This document shows, one piece after another, positions 20,817-31,285 of a stretch of 64,000 nucleotides of DNA. The DNA lies in contig OY482859.1 of NCBI GenBank assembly GCA_960531495.1, forward strand, positions 29,447,112 to 29,511,111, written 5' to 3'. Every line of letters starts with the position of its first letter. The first letter of the stretch is position 1. A model generated the notes under the pieces. The model ran no database searches. It was not told the origin of the DNA and worked only from the letters and a program-made list of their open reading frames with translations. This DNA is from Zeus faber (taxonomy: Eukaryota; Chordata; Actinopteri; Zeiformes; Zeidae). Position numbers and translations under genes: made by a program.

Positions 20817-22451
20817 CTGTTGACAAAGAAGAAAATCGAATATATATATAAATCAAACATAAATAAAAGAGGTTGATGGGCTGTACTTTTAATTAAAATC
20901 TGAACTAGGACCCAGTAGAGTTACATTGTATATGTCAAAAAAAAAAAAAAGCACAGGCCTTGGTGACACGTTTGACTCTCAAATCAAATTCACTTTGAAC
21001 ACTTTTCAACACCCAATGCAAAATCAAACTTTTCCCAAGGGGTACAGTACTCTTGCACAAGTTCCTCAAAGTTTATCGAACCATGACCAACGCCATGACG
21101 GGTAACTCTGCATGGGAAAATTTGCATTTGATTGATTTGATTTGTAGACCTTTATCGCTTGAAACCAGCACACTTGTGGCCTTGAATGCAGCCAGGGAAG
21201 AGCTGGGAGCATTTCTTACAGATCCAAATAGCTTTGCGGCCAGCTTATATTTCTTATTTGCCATTTTCTAACCTTGTGGCTTTAGGGACTGTTTGCAAGC
21301 CATAGTCCATGACTTCAACAGCCACAGTGTAGAAGTCCACAAGGCCAAACCAAACACATCTGCTCTCACCCCGGCAGTTAATTATGTTCCATTGTACCCA
21401 GCTCCGTTCCTTTCTTCTGAAATTCTGAAGCTCAAAACTAATGCTTGACTGCTTGGCTTTTTTTTTTTTTGCCTCTGAATGCTCCAGCTCGTAGACGTGC
21501 CGGGCAAGCTTCACAAACTCGCGAAGAAAAAACACTTGAATCGACGAGAACAAGAGGTCTGCCTCTCACCTTGAAACATAAAGAGGTCTCGCACAATGGG
21601 TCGGCTCGTGTTATTAGCCCGAGAGCAGAGGAAAAGAATAACATTCCAACTTTTCTTGTGTTCGCCGGGTGAAATGTGTGGGCTATTGATTTGCTTTCAC
21701 ATTCAGACATCTGTATTTTCTTGCACCCAAATAATCCACAGATAAAAACCATGAAGGAGTTGCATACACATACCCACATAAACATATTGTACGTATTGCC
21801 AAGAAACTCAAACTCAAACTAATTTTCTATTGGCAAGGGTTAGGGTAGCAAATATGACATATGTTTCAGCCTTGCTGACATTCCCAAGCGACATGCAAAG
21901 CCAAAAGCACTAGCCCGTGTAGTTGACATGGGAATAGTTAAAAGTTACAGCATCCCAGTAAACTGTGGGCATCATTTAGTTTGTCTAGTTCTGTCAAAAT
22001 TTGGATGAAATTGCATCATGGCTAAGCCTACCCTAACCTCTTAGCCCATAATCCCTATCCCCTAACCAACCAACCAAAACATTTCTATCATTCCCTAAAC
22101 TAACAAAGATAATGGTGAAATTATAGCTGATGAAAATACATTGAAATTACAGCCTATTCAAGTAGTAGAATAGTAGTGTACTTTAATTTTTTGCCAAATT
22201 TAGCTGGGTTTGGGATGAACCTTACAGTTAATTGATTTTATTGTTCATCATGATTTAGTGGGTTTTAATGGTTTGGACACAGAATTTGGTATACATTTTC
22301 TTTAAAGAATTTATTTAAAAGTATAATGTGGAACTGCAATTTTAGTTAGACATGACACTCTCTACAGCTCAGTATGACGGACCTTGTTGTGTTCTTTAAC
22401 AACAATTTGCAATGTATATGGTGAATAGAAAATAGACTAAATAAATTCAAT
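20817..22451. other. 9-kb intron, first part, no recognisable feature
   Basis: Intronic DNA upstream of the first shared exon. Homopolymer runs at 20939-20951 and 21460-21471. No gene or clear repeat is seen. Confidence 0.5.
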
Positions 22452-22640
22452 TCCATCCCCACACACACAGGGGGAGAGCCTCTGTCATGACATGTGTCCA
22501 TCTGCTACCGGCTTGTTACATCTTGCCGCTCTCTACAATACACTTGTGCATTTGCAACATCTCTGCCTGTGTCTCTGTGTCAGAGGGCCCTGAAAATGCC
22601 ACTCGGGTGGTGTTTGGTAGGCGGAACTGCCACCATATGC
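22452..22640 (+). repeat. solo LTR of the TGTGGTG family, partial copy B
   Basis: Shares GTCATGACATGTGTCCATCT, GGCTTGTTACATCTTGCC, CTCTCTACAATACACTTGTG, GTGTCTCTGTGTCAGAGGGC and CCTGAAAATGCCACTCGG with the copy at 26200-26440, in the same order and strand. The left part is missing. Confidence 0.65.
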
Positions 22641-22989
22641 AGTTAGTTATTCTTTGAGGCGCATACACACCTCCCAGCATGTATGTTGCGATTATACTTT
22701 GCAGCATGAAAAGCGATCCAACTGTCAAAAATCAAGAGGTTGACATTAGCCTAATAAAATACATGTTCCCATTCTTGGGCAAAGATCGTGGCTGGGTGAG
22801 CACTGAGGTGAAGGCCGATGGGGGTGCTATATTTGGAGCAATTTTGTTGAGGCAGGAGGCTTTCGACAAGGTGTGGACAGGGTAGGATGTGGAGAGTGGG
22901 TTAAACTTTGGCAGGTGAATGCGTGTGTGTATATACAGTATCTACCTGGAACAAAGACACTTAAATATGAACCCATTAAAATGTTCATT

Positions 22990-23095
22990 TATAATGGCTC
23001 ACGGCACAACCTTGCTGGATGCTTTACTACTGAGAAACGTACCACTCTGTTGCAGCTTCTCACTTTGTGCTTGAACGCAGTCCAATAGAGTGAGC
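22990..23095 (+). repeat. dispersed repeat, copy 2 of the 13.1-kb family
   Basis: CGGCACAACCTTGCTGGATG, CTTTACTACTGAGAAACG and TTGAACGCAGTCCAATAGAG parallel 13110-13200 and 63585-63665. One-sided fragment. Confidence 0.6.
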
Positions 23096-24225
23096 GTTTA
23101 ATCCTTAAAAAACATTACATGTATTTTTCTAGGGACTGAAATACTGTGTACCCATACTTTAATCGTAAAAGATTGTGACTTTTAGAGCTGTCATCTTGAA
23201 TACCTGAACCTCACTCATCAGAGCTCATTGGCAAACTGAACCAGATTATCTTCCCTACTTTCCCATCAGTCAATTACTAAGCAATGGTGACTGCAGTGGG
23301 CAAAATAATTGTCTATTGTTAAATACGTATTGAGAGCACCTGTTAAAGACAGATGTAAGTATGTTAAGATGCTCAGATGTTTGCTGACAAATTATTTGTT
23401 TCACAAATTGACATGATCAAGGAAAAAATATGAGAAAAGTAAAAGAAAAAGTTTTAAAGTAATAATCATTTTCATGCACACTTGGGCTATACTGTATGTT
23501 GATGTTACAAGGAACAATATAATTCTGAACTTGAAAAGTAAAGCTTCTGTTTTGTTTTTGTATTATAATGTATAATATGATTTCAAGCTTCATACCATAC
23601 ACTCCTTATCTATACATTCATTTAAATAACTCATCAACTCTGATATGCTAACTGATAAATGTGTGATGATATATACATACTGTGAATTCATTAGAAATAG
23701 CTCTGTAGTAAGAACACCCGACATGCAGCAGAAAAAATGTTTATTACCACCATAAGAGACTTGAGACTTGACACGTGACCCTCGGACTTGACCCTCAAAG
23801 ACTTGAGACTTGCAAAAAAAATCACTTGTGAGCATCTCTGCCACACACACACACACACACACACTCTTGTATTTTCACACCTGTAGTTACACATAGACAC
23901 ACACCAACATGCGCCGTAAAAAAAGACTAAGTCTGCCACAAATGGCCATGGAATGCTGTAAACAAACAAAATGTAAAAAAACATATATTCTCAGAACGGA
24001 ATGCTACATTCTAGCATCAAAATATAGCCACATGGGAAAGCACATTGCTACTGCTCTTGTGGCTTCCTTTCTGTGGAACATCCTGCCGCATTTCATGCCT
24101 CAGTACAGAACAAGGCCAGAGCGAGAGGCAGCTCGGAGACAGGGGAGACATTCAAAAAATATTACACCAGACGGCGACATTTAGAGGGGACTGCCAGGAG
24201 GATTTGCTTGTTGGCAACAAAGACG
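23096..24225. other. intron, short repeats only
   Basis: A (CA)n run at 23842-23863 and short GACTTGAGACTTG repeats at 23758-23815. No gene is seen. Confidence 0.5.
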
Positions 24226-24971
24226 GCAGAAACTGGTTCCCAAAGAAAGATGTAATCTGTCTTTAATCGAGCAGGATCTTGATTCCCAATAACAAACTAT
24301 CTTATGCCTGCTTGTCACTGATTGCATTGGATACGTATGCAAAATAAATCACATTACATCATTTACCCACAACTTACAAAGCGCCGAAAGCAACATAGAT
24401 AAGTCCTAAAATAGGTCAGTGAAAACGTATGCAACATGTTCAACGCATCGCAAATCCAAGAAGTCATTGGTGTGACCAGGTTATTAGAGTTAAGCAAATG
24501 ACAGTTAAGTATGTTTCCTACAATGGTTTGCACTTGACTCTTAAGCAGGGTTTTTTTTTGCCTTCTTTATAATTGTAGAGAGCACTGGAGAGAGACAGGC
24601 AGAAACTGGTTCCCAAAGAAAGATGTAATCTGTCTTTAATCGAGCAGGATCTTGATTCCCAATAACAAACTATGTTATGCCTGCTTGTCACTGATTGCAT
24701 TGGATACGTATGCAAAATACATCACATTACATCATTTACCCACAACTTACAAAGCGCCGAAAGCAACATAGATAAGTCCTAAAATAGGTCAGTGAAAACG
24801 TATGCAACATGTTAAACGCATCGCAAATGCAAGAAGTCATTGGTGTGACCAGGTTATTAGAGTTAAGCAAATGACAGTTAAGTATGTTTCCTACAATGGT
24901 TTGCACTTGACTCTTAAGCAGGGTTTTTTTTTGCCTTCTTTATAATTGTAGAGAGCACTGGAGAGAGACAG
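24226..24971. repeat. recent 373-bp tandem duplication
   Basis: Copy 1 is 24226-24598 and copy 2 is 24599-24971. Both start GCAGAAACTGGTTCCCAAAG and end GGAGAGAGACAG. I count about four or five differences by eye (for example CTATCTT/CTATGTT near 24303 and 24676), so roughly 1 percent divergence. No transposon ends are visible, so this looks like a local segmental duplication within the intron. Confidence 0.9.
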
Positions 24972-25189
24972 GGGTAAAGAGAGGGAGAGACTCGCAGCAA
25001 ATGACTGTATGCATGCTTTTTGCAGATATGGTTTGTCTACTGCAAAGTGAATCCAACAAACAACAACACAACAACAACAACTGAAGTTGTTACTTCATAT
25101 CTATCTGTTATTATCTAAAATATTCATTCCTTTATGTAAAAAAATGACGTTTTTAACATTAAGGTTGGATGTCAACATATTCACAAAGA
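24972..25189. other. intron, no recognisable feature
   Basis: Short stretch with an AACAACAAC run at 25060-25080. Nothing else is seen. Confidence 0.5.
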
Positions 25190-25585
25190 ATAAATGAGGA
25201 GAAGTTTGCGGAGCTACAGTAGTTCTATCAGACAACGCGACTACGCCACATGCTTCAGCGCCCTTATAGGCCAGCCTATTTAAGCAGCCAGTCCCTCCTG
25301 CCCTACCTGCTTTGCTTCCTGCTCTGTTTCGTGTTTGATTGCTGCACTGCTGTGCTCCCTCCACCTCCCCTGCATCCACCTGTTGGGCTCGACTGTTTTT
25401 TCTAGTGGGGGATTCGAGCTCATCACTCCACTATTTCAAGCTGATTAAGGATTCCTATGCTTTCGTACACCTCGACGGGAGTGATGAGCACTAGAGCCCA
25501 AACGCCAACCTCAAACAATGCAAAATAAAATAAAGTAATTTTAAAGAATTTTTAAATAAATCTAGCAGTGGTTTGTCAGAATCTC
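25190..25585 (+). mobile_element. LTR-like dispersed repeat, copy 2
   Basis: Second copy of the repeat at 10915-11285, in the same orientation, with the CTATTTAAGCAGCC box near 25276 and AAATAAA signals near 25545. The two copies differ by many substitutions and small indels, so they are old. Confidence 0.6.
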
Positions 25586-26199
25586 TTATGTAAGTGAAGT
25601 GTGTGTATTTTTTATTTTTGTTCACATGGCAAACACTATATGAAGGAAGTTTTAAAATTTAATTTATGGAAAATGGTAAATGTTCAGCTGATCAAATGAC
25701 TTGATGTTGTCCTAGAGTGTCGGATGTGATTACAGATTCGGTGTGAACAGGCTTTATGGGAATTTTAACATCGCTGCCCAGGCAACGGCATGTTATGTGA
25801 ACGGGACGAGGACGAGCCCAGAGATGCCTGATATATGGCCCGGTTTTCAAGGCACCTTAACATACTCTCGCACGTCACATGAATGAAAATTTTTGAAAAA
25901 TAAGGTGTATAATCTCCCACTTTGATTTCCCTACTACCAATCTTTTTGTGTAGGGCTATTGGAAGTTATTTTGTGTTGTGCAATTTGTAAATTTAAAGAT
26001 CATTGTTTCATGTTCCGTTATACATCACTTTTATCCTAAGAAAATGTCATGGTTCATGGTAACAATATAATGACATATGAAAATTCTAATAAGACATGCT
26101 GTATTTTTGCGGCGACTTCTAAAATGCACTTGGCCTTGTATGAGTGGTAGTGGTCTGTGGTGTGAGGTGGTCCGATTTAAGCAGCCATCTTGGATCGAA
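25586..26199. other. intron, no recognisable feature
   Basis: Unremarkable intronic DNA. Confidence 0.5.
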
Positions 26200-26440
26200 T
26201 TAATTGTCCCCAGGATCAGGGGTGGCTGTGCACCTGTTGCTCATTAAAGCAACAAGTGCAGAGCAACAGATCGATGAGCACTTGTCAAGACATGTTTCCA
26301 TCCACTCCAGGCTTGTTCCATCTTGCCCACTCTCTTCAATAAACTGGGATGTTTCAACACCATCGCCTGTGTCTCTGTCTTGGAAGGCCCTGAAAAATCC
26401 ACTCGGCTGGCCTGTGGCAGGCGGAACCGGTCATTTCTCA
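26200..26440 (+). repeat. solo LTR of the TGTGGTG family, copy C
   Basis: GTCAAGACATGTTTCCATCC, GGCTTGTTCCATCTTGCC, CAATAAACTGGGATGTTTC, GCCTGTGTCTCTGTCTTGGA and CTGTGGCAGGCGGAACC are in the same order as in the other copies. AATAAA marks the R region. The exact limits are not fixed. Confidence 0.65.
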
Positions 26441-26486
26441 TAGTCAATTCTAAGAGCATATTAAGTCAAGATGCCTTTGGAATTTA

Positions 26487-26820
26487 GCATTGGCGGCACA
26501 GTGGCGCAGTTTTTGCACTGATGCCTTGCCTCACAGCAAGTTGGCACAGTTGGCACCGTGCTCCGGTGGGTTATCTCCCAATGAGGGACCTTTCTGTGTG
26601 CAGTTTGCATGTTCTCCCCATGCTCACATGGGTCTCCTCCAATATAAAAGGACCTCAATTAGAAACATGCAGAACACTGTCCTGTTCCTGACCACGACAT
26701 GGATCCACCACCTAGAACTGGTCCATGGCACAATCGAAGTGAAGGCTACCCACTGCACCTGGCTGCCCCCTGGAGGAAGGATGGCTCGGAGAAATGTAGA
26801 GGCTGTATTTCTCCAGCCAC

Positions 26821-26875
<55 letters not shown>

Positions 26876-26905
26876 GTGCATGCGCACCTGTGAGACGAAT
26901 AAAAA
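26487..26905 (+). mobile_element. teleost SINE-like repeat with GT microsatellite
   Basis: Starts GGCGGCACAGTGGCGCAG, then CCTTGCCTCACAGCAAG, CCTTTCTGTGTGCAGTTTGC and ATGTTCTCCCCATGCTCACA, the well-known wording of a teleost short interspersed repeat. It continues to a (GT)n tract at 26825-26873 and an AATAAA plus A-rich end. The Val/Cys and His/Thr open frames over the microsatellite are artefacts. Confidence 0.75.
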
Positions 26906-29244
26906 AAAAATTCTTCTCTTTGGGAAAGGCAAACCGTAAGTTCAAAAAGCTAGAAGGTTTTAAGGTTATCATTAGCCCTGAGATGCTTTTGGGAAATGAG
27001 AAACTTGTTATTTCAGTCTGACATGTTCAATGGTTTTTAACAGCAAATATGGTGTCAGTCCAACCATTCAACCATCCCACTGCCAATAAGTCATGGCTCT
27101 CTTTCTCTGCTTCTCTTTCTCCCCTCCCCTGCTTTCATGGAACTGTGTCTGGCTTTCCTTGAATTTTTTTCCAGCTGCTTGTTCAGTGGATGCCATCACT
27201 CACACATGTTGGGTGGCGGTGGGTCATCAGCCATGGAATGGACTGAATCACACATGGAGTTCTTCTGAGGAGTACAGCACAAGGACCTGACACAATATAG
27301 TACTGCGGTGGGAAGAAATAGGGAGACGAGCACCTGGGCGAATGTATTTCATTTCATTTTTCTCTCTCAGGATAAATTGACTGGTCTAGATTTTCTAGAT
27401 TTATTTTCTCACCATGCTGGCAGATCATTTTACTTACTTCAAGGTTTTTCCTTTTTGTCTTGCTCACTGTATGTTTGTTAGTGTGCGTACGGTGCCATGC
27501 ACAAGCTCCCTTATGTTCCTCTTTGGCACCTTAACCTCTTTATTAAAATGCTAATCTGAACTGGGAGGATTCTCCATTGTTCTTGAGCAGAAATTCACTC
27601 TGACATGACAACACTGCCTGCAGCTGAGTTAGAGAGATAATCAGTGAGTGGCGTCCAACCACTAGATGCACCTGAGAAACAAACACAAGGGCACATTTAC
27701 TTGAGCCTATTAACTACCATTGGTCTAGTCACATATTGACGCCTATGAGACAAAAATGTTTTACATCAACTTACATCTTTATATCGACAGATTTAGTAAT
27801 CGAATCCCATCTTGTGTTTTCAGACGAAGACGTTAAAGAAAATTGTGGATTTTTTCATCAGTTCCCCGTAGAGTTGAGGGAAGTAGAATAGTCTCCCGCA
27901 TTGAAGTACATCGTCTGCAGAAAACGATACTGGCTAGTACATGATATTACAAGATAATGACGCACGAAAGATTAATCAAAAGCAGAGAAATCTAATTCAA
28001 ACACATGCCATGCCTGATTCTTGTATGTACAGGAAATAGAAAATATATCTGCACCGCCCTTCGCCTAAATGTCCAAGCAATGTTTCGCCTTGGATTACAG
28101 GTTGAAGGGGTAATATCCCTCCAGAGGAGAGAGTCCCTGGCTGGGAAAACCAACATCAGTGTCAACTTTCACATTAGCCCGTGGCACGTGCCTCGTAATG
28201 GGGCACACTGCCTCGCTGATCCAGCCTTTGATGTACCATTACAGAGCTGACACAGCGGAGGTGAAGTGGGCAGTGAAGAGGCCCACGCTTCCCTATGCGG
28301 GTTCTCTGAGAACTCTGAGCACATTATTTCACCCCCACCCCTTTCCCAGAGATGAAGGACGTTTCGAAAATCCCTTCAAACTGGTGTTAGGGGATTTGGA
28401 TTAAAGGTTATCAGTGGGAAGGCGCCTGATGGGTTATCGGTTAAGAGGCGCCTCTATTAAAAAAAGGAGAAAGGTATTAATTCAAGTAGCCCCTTGAAGT
28501 ATTTTGAAAAGCAGGAAATGGGGAGTGCCCTTCCTAAGCGCCCGCATTTCCACTTCAAAGCCACGAAAGGGGGGGATTTAGTCATTTCCTTTTGATAACA
28601 TGTACAGCCCTCTCGCAGCATTAATGTCAAATAGGTTGGGGGGGTGGTAAGTGGTGAATATATTTTATTTGTACTTGAAAGTGTAATCCATGATTTAATT
28701 TTAAAAAAATAAAAGAAAACGTTGCCTTGTCACAATAAACCAGCGTCTAAGGAGTGAGGCGGTGACAGAGAGACAGCTCATATCTTGAGAAACATTCACC
28801 TGATCACATCTCAAGCCTCGAAGTTAAAGTGAGGATTTGGCTGATTCTGATATTTCTTTCCATACAAAATAAAGTGCAAAGGTATACTTTTGTTACTTTA
28901 TGAGCAACTCTATTTGTTATGCCATTAGTTGTTATACTCCATTTGATCCATTTAAAGTGGGACACATGGGTTCTGGCGCCATAGTGAATTCTTATTTCCC
29001 TATCCTTTGCAACACACTTGGATGGATCGTACAAAACACCCATAACTGCTTTAAAAATAAATGTAATAGTAAATAATATATAATATAATATAAATAAAAT
29101 AATACAATAATACACACTGGAAGAGTTGTTGCATGCATTGGTTGCAGATGCAGCCCATATTTGAATGGGGAAGCAACAATTAAAAGTCATGATTTGCATC
29201 CAGCTGGTTGGGTCGGGGTGGGAAGGGGTTCTGAGCCACTAACT
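26906..29244. other. intron, no recognisable feature
   Basis: 2.3 kb of apparently unique intronic DNA. The stretch 28000-28450 has balanced composition and few simple repeats and might be a conserved non-coding region, but I see no coding signature in it. Confidence 0.5.
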
Positions 29245-29800
29245 CAGTGATTCTCAATCCTTTTAATATCAAGGAATTTCATACAGATCCACCCAATATG
29301 AGAAGATTTTTTCTTATTTTGTCAGATATGATTGCGTTAGTTTGTTTATACTTTAGACGGCGAGATAACCAAACTATGATCAAAACAGTTATACATTCAA
29401 TAAAATTTAAATGTACTTAATTGGCCGACCAGCACTGTTGACAATGCCAAAACATGTCAAGCAGAAGACATATATGTAACAAAATACATATATAGGAAAA
29501 GGACATCGGGACAATAATGAAAGAAATGAATGAATTAATGACATAACGAGGTTAAGACATTAAGACAATAGTGAAATGGATGAATAAATAATAAAATAAA
29601 ATAAAAAATAAAGTTGAAAAACAATGCACATAAAGGTGTGTAGGTGAGTTGCCACTCTTGTTTTTGTAACTGAAATAACGGTGAAGTTGAACTATTATTA
29701 TTAATCGTTTCGCTGGGGACCCTGGCACCTCTAGTGGAGGACCCCTGGGGGGCGGGGGGGTTTCACTCGGATCGGAACCCCCGCACCTTGAGAAACGCTG
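29245..29800. mobile_element. hAT-type MITE next to exon 1A
   Basis: Left end CAGTGATTCTCAATCC and, inverted, right end CAGCGTTTCTCAAGG: the CAG.G.TTCTCAA terminus of hAT elements. The 8 bases outside each end (CACTAACT left, TCCTACCT right) agree at five positions, fitting a diverged 8-bp target duplication. The right end lies 7 bases from the last base of kcnab2 exon 1A, so in gene sense only the first six intron bases are host sequence. Confidence 0.7.
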
Positions 29801-29806
29801 TCCTAC

Positions 29807-30009
29807 CTGTACTTCATGCCAGTGCGTATGCTCTGGTCGCTGGACGAGGACAGGTGCTGCACGGAGAGCTGGCCCAGGCTGCGAGCCACCATGGCCACGG
29901 CTCGGAACTTACTCTTGGTGCCGGGGCTGTGGGCGTTCTGCCGATTCAGACGGTCTTCCGTGCTGCGGCTCACCGCCCGGTGGTCCGTACAGACAAATGA
30001 CACTTGCAT
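29807..30009 (-). CDS. kcnab2: kcnab2 alternative first exon 1A, inactivation-ball N-terminus
   Basis: Codes for 67 residues plus a split Arg, starting MQVSFVCTDHRAVSRSTEDR and ending TGMKY(R). It resembles the Kv-beta-1.1 N-terminus in MQVS..CT, EDRL, KF(R)xVA.xARSLG and TGMKYR. In Kv-beta-1.1 the first residues form the ball peptide that plugs the Kv1 pore, and Cys7 makes this redox-sensitive; Cys7 is kept here. The donor GTAGGA starts at 29806. The open frame continues upstream without a stop, so the start was chosen by homology. Upstream is a very long pyrimidine tract ending TAG two bases before ATG, so the exon may have an acceptor and a separate 5' UTR exon. Confidence 0.88.
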
Positions 30010-30075
30010 TTCTAAAAAGAAAAAAAAAACAAAAAACAAAAAAAAAGAATAAAAAAGAAAAGGGAAAAAAATACG
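30010..30075 (-). promoter_or_regulatory. candidate splice acceptor upstream of exon 1A
   Basis: On the minus strand about 60 bases of almost pure T/C end in TTTTTAG (AG at 30013-30012) followed by AA and the ATG. This is what a strong 3' splice site looks like. If used, exon 1A would start at 30011 and the true promoter would be further upstream. It may also be an accidental A-rich tract of the plus strand. Confidence 0.45.
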
Positions 30076-30935
30076 GATGTCCCGAATCCCGAAGGAGGAA
30101 AAGTTTGGATTTACAGACGACCGCACGGAGAGACTCGAGAGATCAGGCAAGGTTCCGCCTGTCCGTCCGTCTGGCTGAGAGGGAGAGTGAGAGAGGGAGA
30201 GAGAGCGATAGAGAGGCACTCCCCATCTTTCCACTCTCCCATTTTCGCCCTCTCTGCCTCTCCGTCACCTTAACTCTCCCGATCAATGCAACTCCAATTT
30301 GCTTTATTGGCATGGAATGGCATGGAATTCTTGCATTGACAAGACATATAATGGAGTAAAGACAATTAAACAACAATTAAATAAATAAATAAATATTGTT
30401 ACATTTTGAATAACAATGCTGATAATTAATAATAATACACATTCATTATGTTATTTTATTATTAATATGTTAGTATATTATCATATACAGTATATATTAT
30501 TATTATTATTATTCTTACTACTATTATTATTATTATTATTATGAAAAGATTGTGCATAAAAGTGTGTGGGTAATTTGTTCTGTTACTCCCTGTACCTCTT
30601 TTTCTGGCTGCTATGTAGATGCCATAATTGAGCACTCTGCCTTTTCTCCTAAAATGTCGGCACAGTTGGTATTAATTCCGCTTTCTTTTAAAAGATTTGT
30701 GCTGGTCTGTGAAACCAACAGAGCAGTTCTCAGTGGCGCTTGTTATTCTCCAGTTACTCAGATGAAGAGCGGTTCTTATTCTACTGTGTCTCAATGTGAC
30801 ATAGAACTGAGACACAAATCTGAACAGCCTGTTTCACCACATGTTTTCTGACAAAGGCAGCTCACAAAAAACTTACTGAGTTGTCTTATTTCACAGTTTG
30901 TGTGTTCGCTGGCCCATCAGAGACCCAAATGTATG
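30076..30935. other. region upstream of exon 1A
   Basis: GC-richer 5' flank with a GAGA/CTCT-rich stretch (30178-30245), then AT-rich DNA with ATT runs at 30498-30541. This may contain 5' UTR or promoter; no clear TATA box was chosen. Confidence 0.4.
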
Positions 30936-31189
30936 TGCTCACACACTAAAAAGGGAGCTGATCATAATAGGTCCCCTTTAAGTATTCTCTGTGAAGCTGT
31001 AAATCCCTTGTAGATTGTCATAACGGAAAAAGGCCAAACAAAATGTTTTTACTTGACACGTGTTGAAAAATGTTTGTTACATAACCTGACCTGTGCTAAG
31101 AAAATATTCCCCGGAGAATAGTGACGAAGATGGGTAACATGGTGTGGTGACACATGAATCCCCCCTTTGTCCATCTGTCAGAGACCTTT

Positions 31190-31285
31190 TTCCACTTGCT
31201 AGTGGTATTCTCTTTGCACGATTTTTGAAGGGTGCCCAGACTCAGAGCTTGTGTTAGAGCCCCCTCAGGTGTGCTTTAAAATAAT
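31190..31285 (+). mobile_element. DIRS-like fragment, plus orientation
   Basis: TTTGCACGATTTTTGAAGGG and TGCCCAGACTCAGAGCTTGT through TTAGAGCCCCCT match the complement of 34708-34756, which is part of the DIRS recombinase region. A copy in opposite orientation lies about 3.4 kb away. Confidence 0.7.

Noticed and set aside
30010..30234. Upstream extension of exon 1A (an in-frame 5' part with a Phe-rich run)
   Set aside because: No family resemblance, runs through a homopolymer-like tract; the MQVS start matches the ball peptide of the family.
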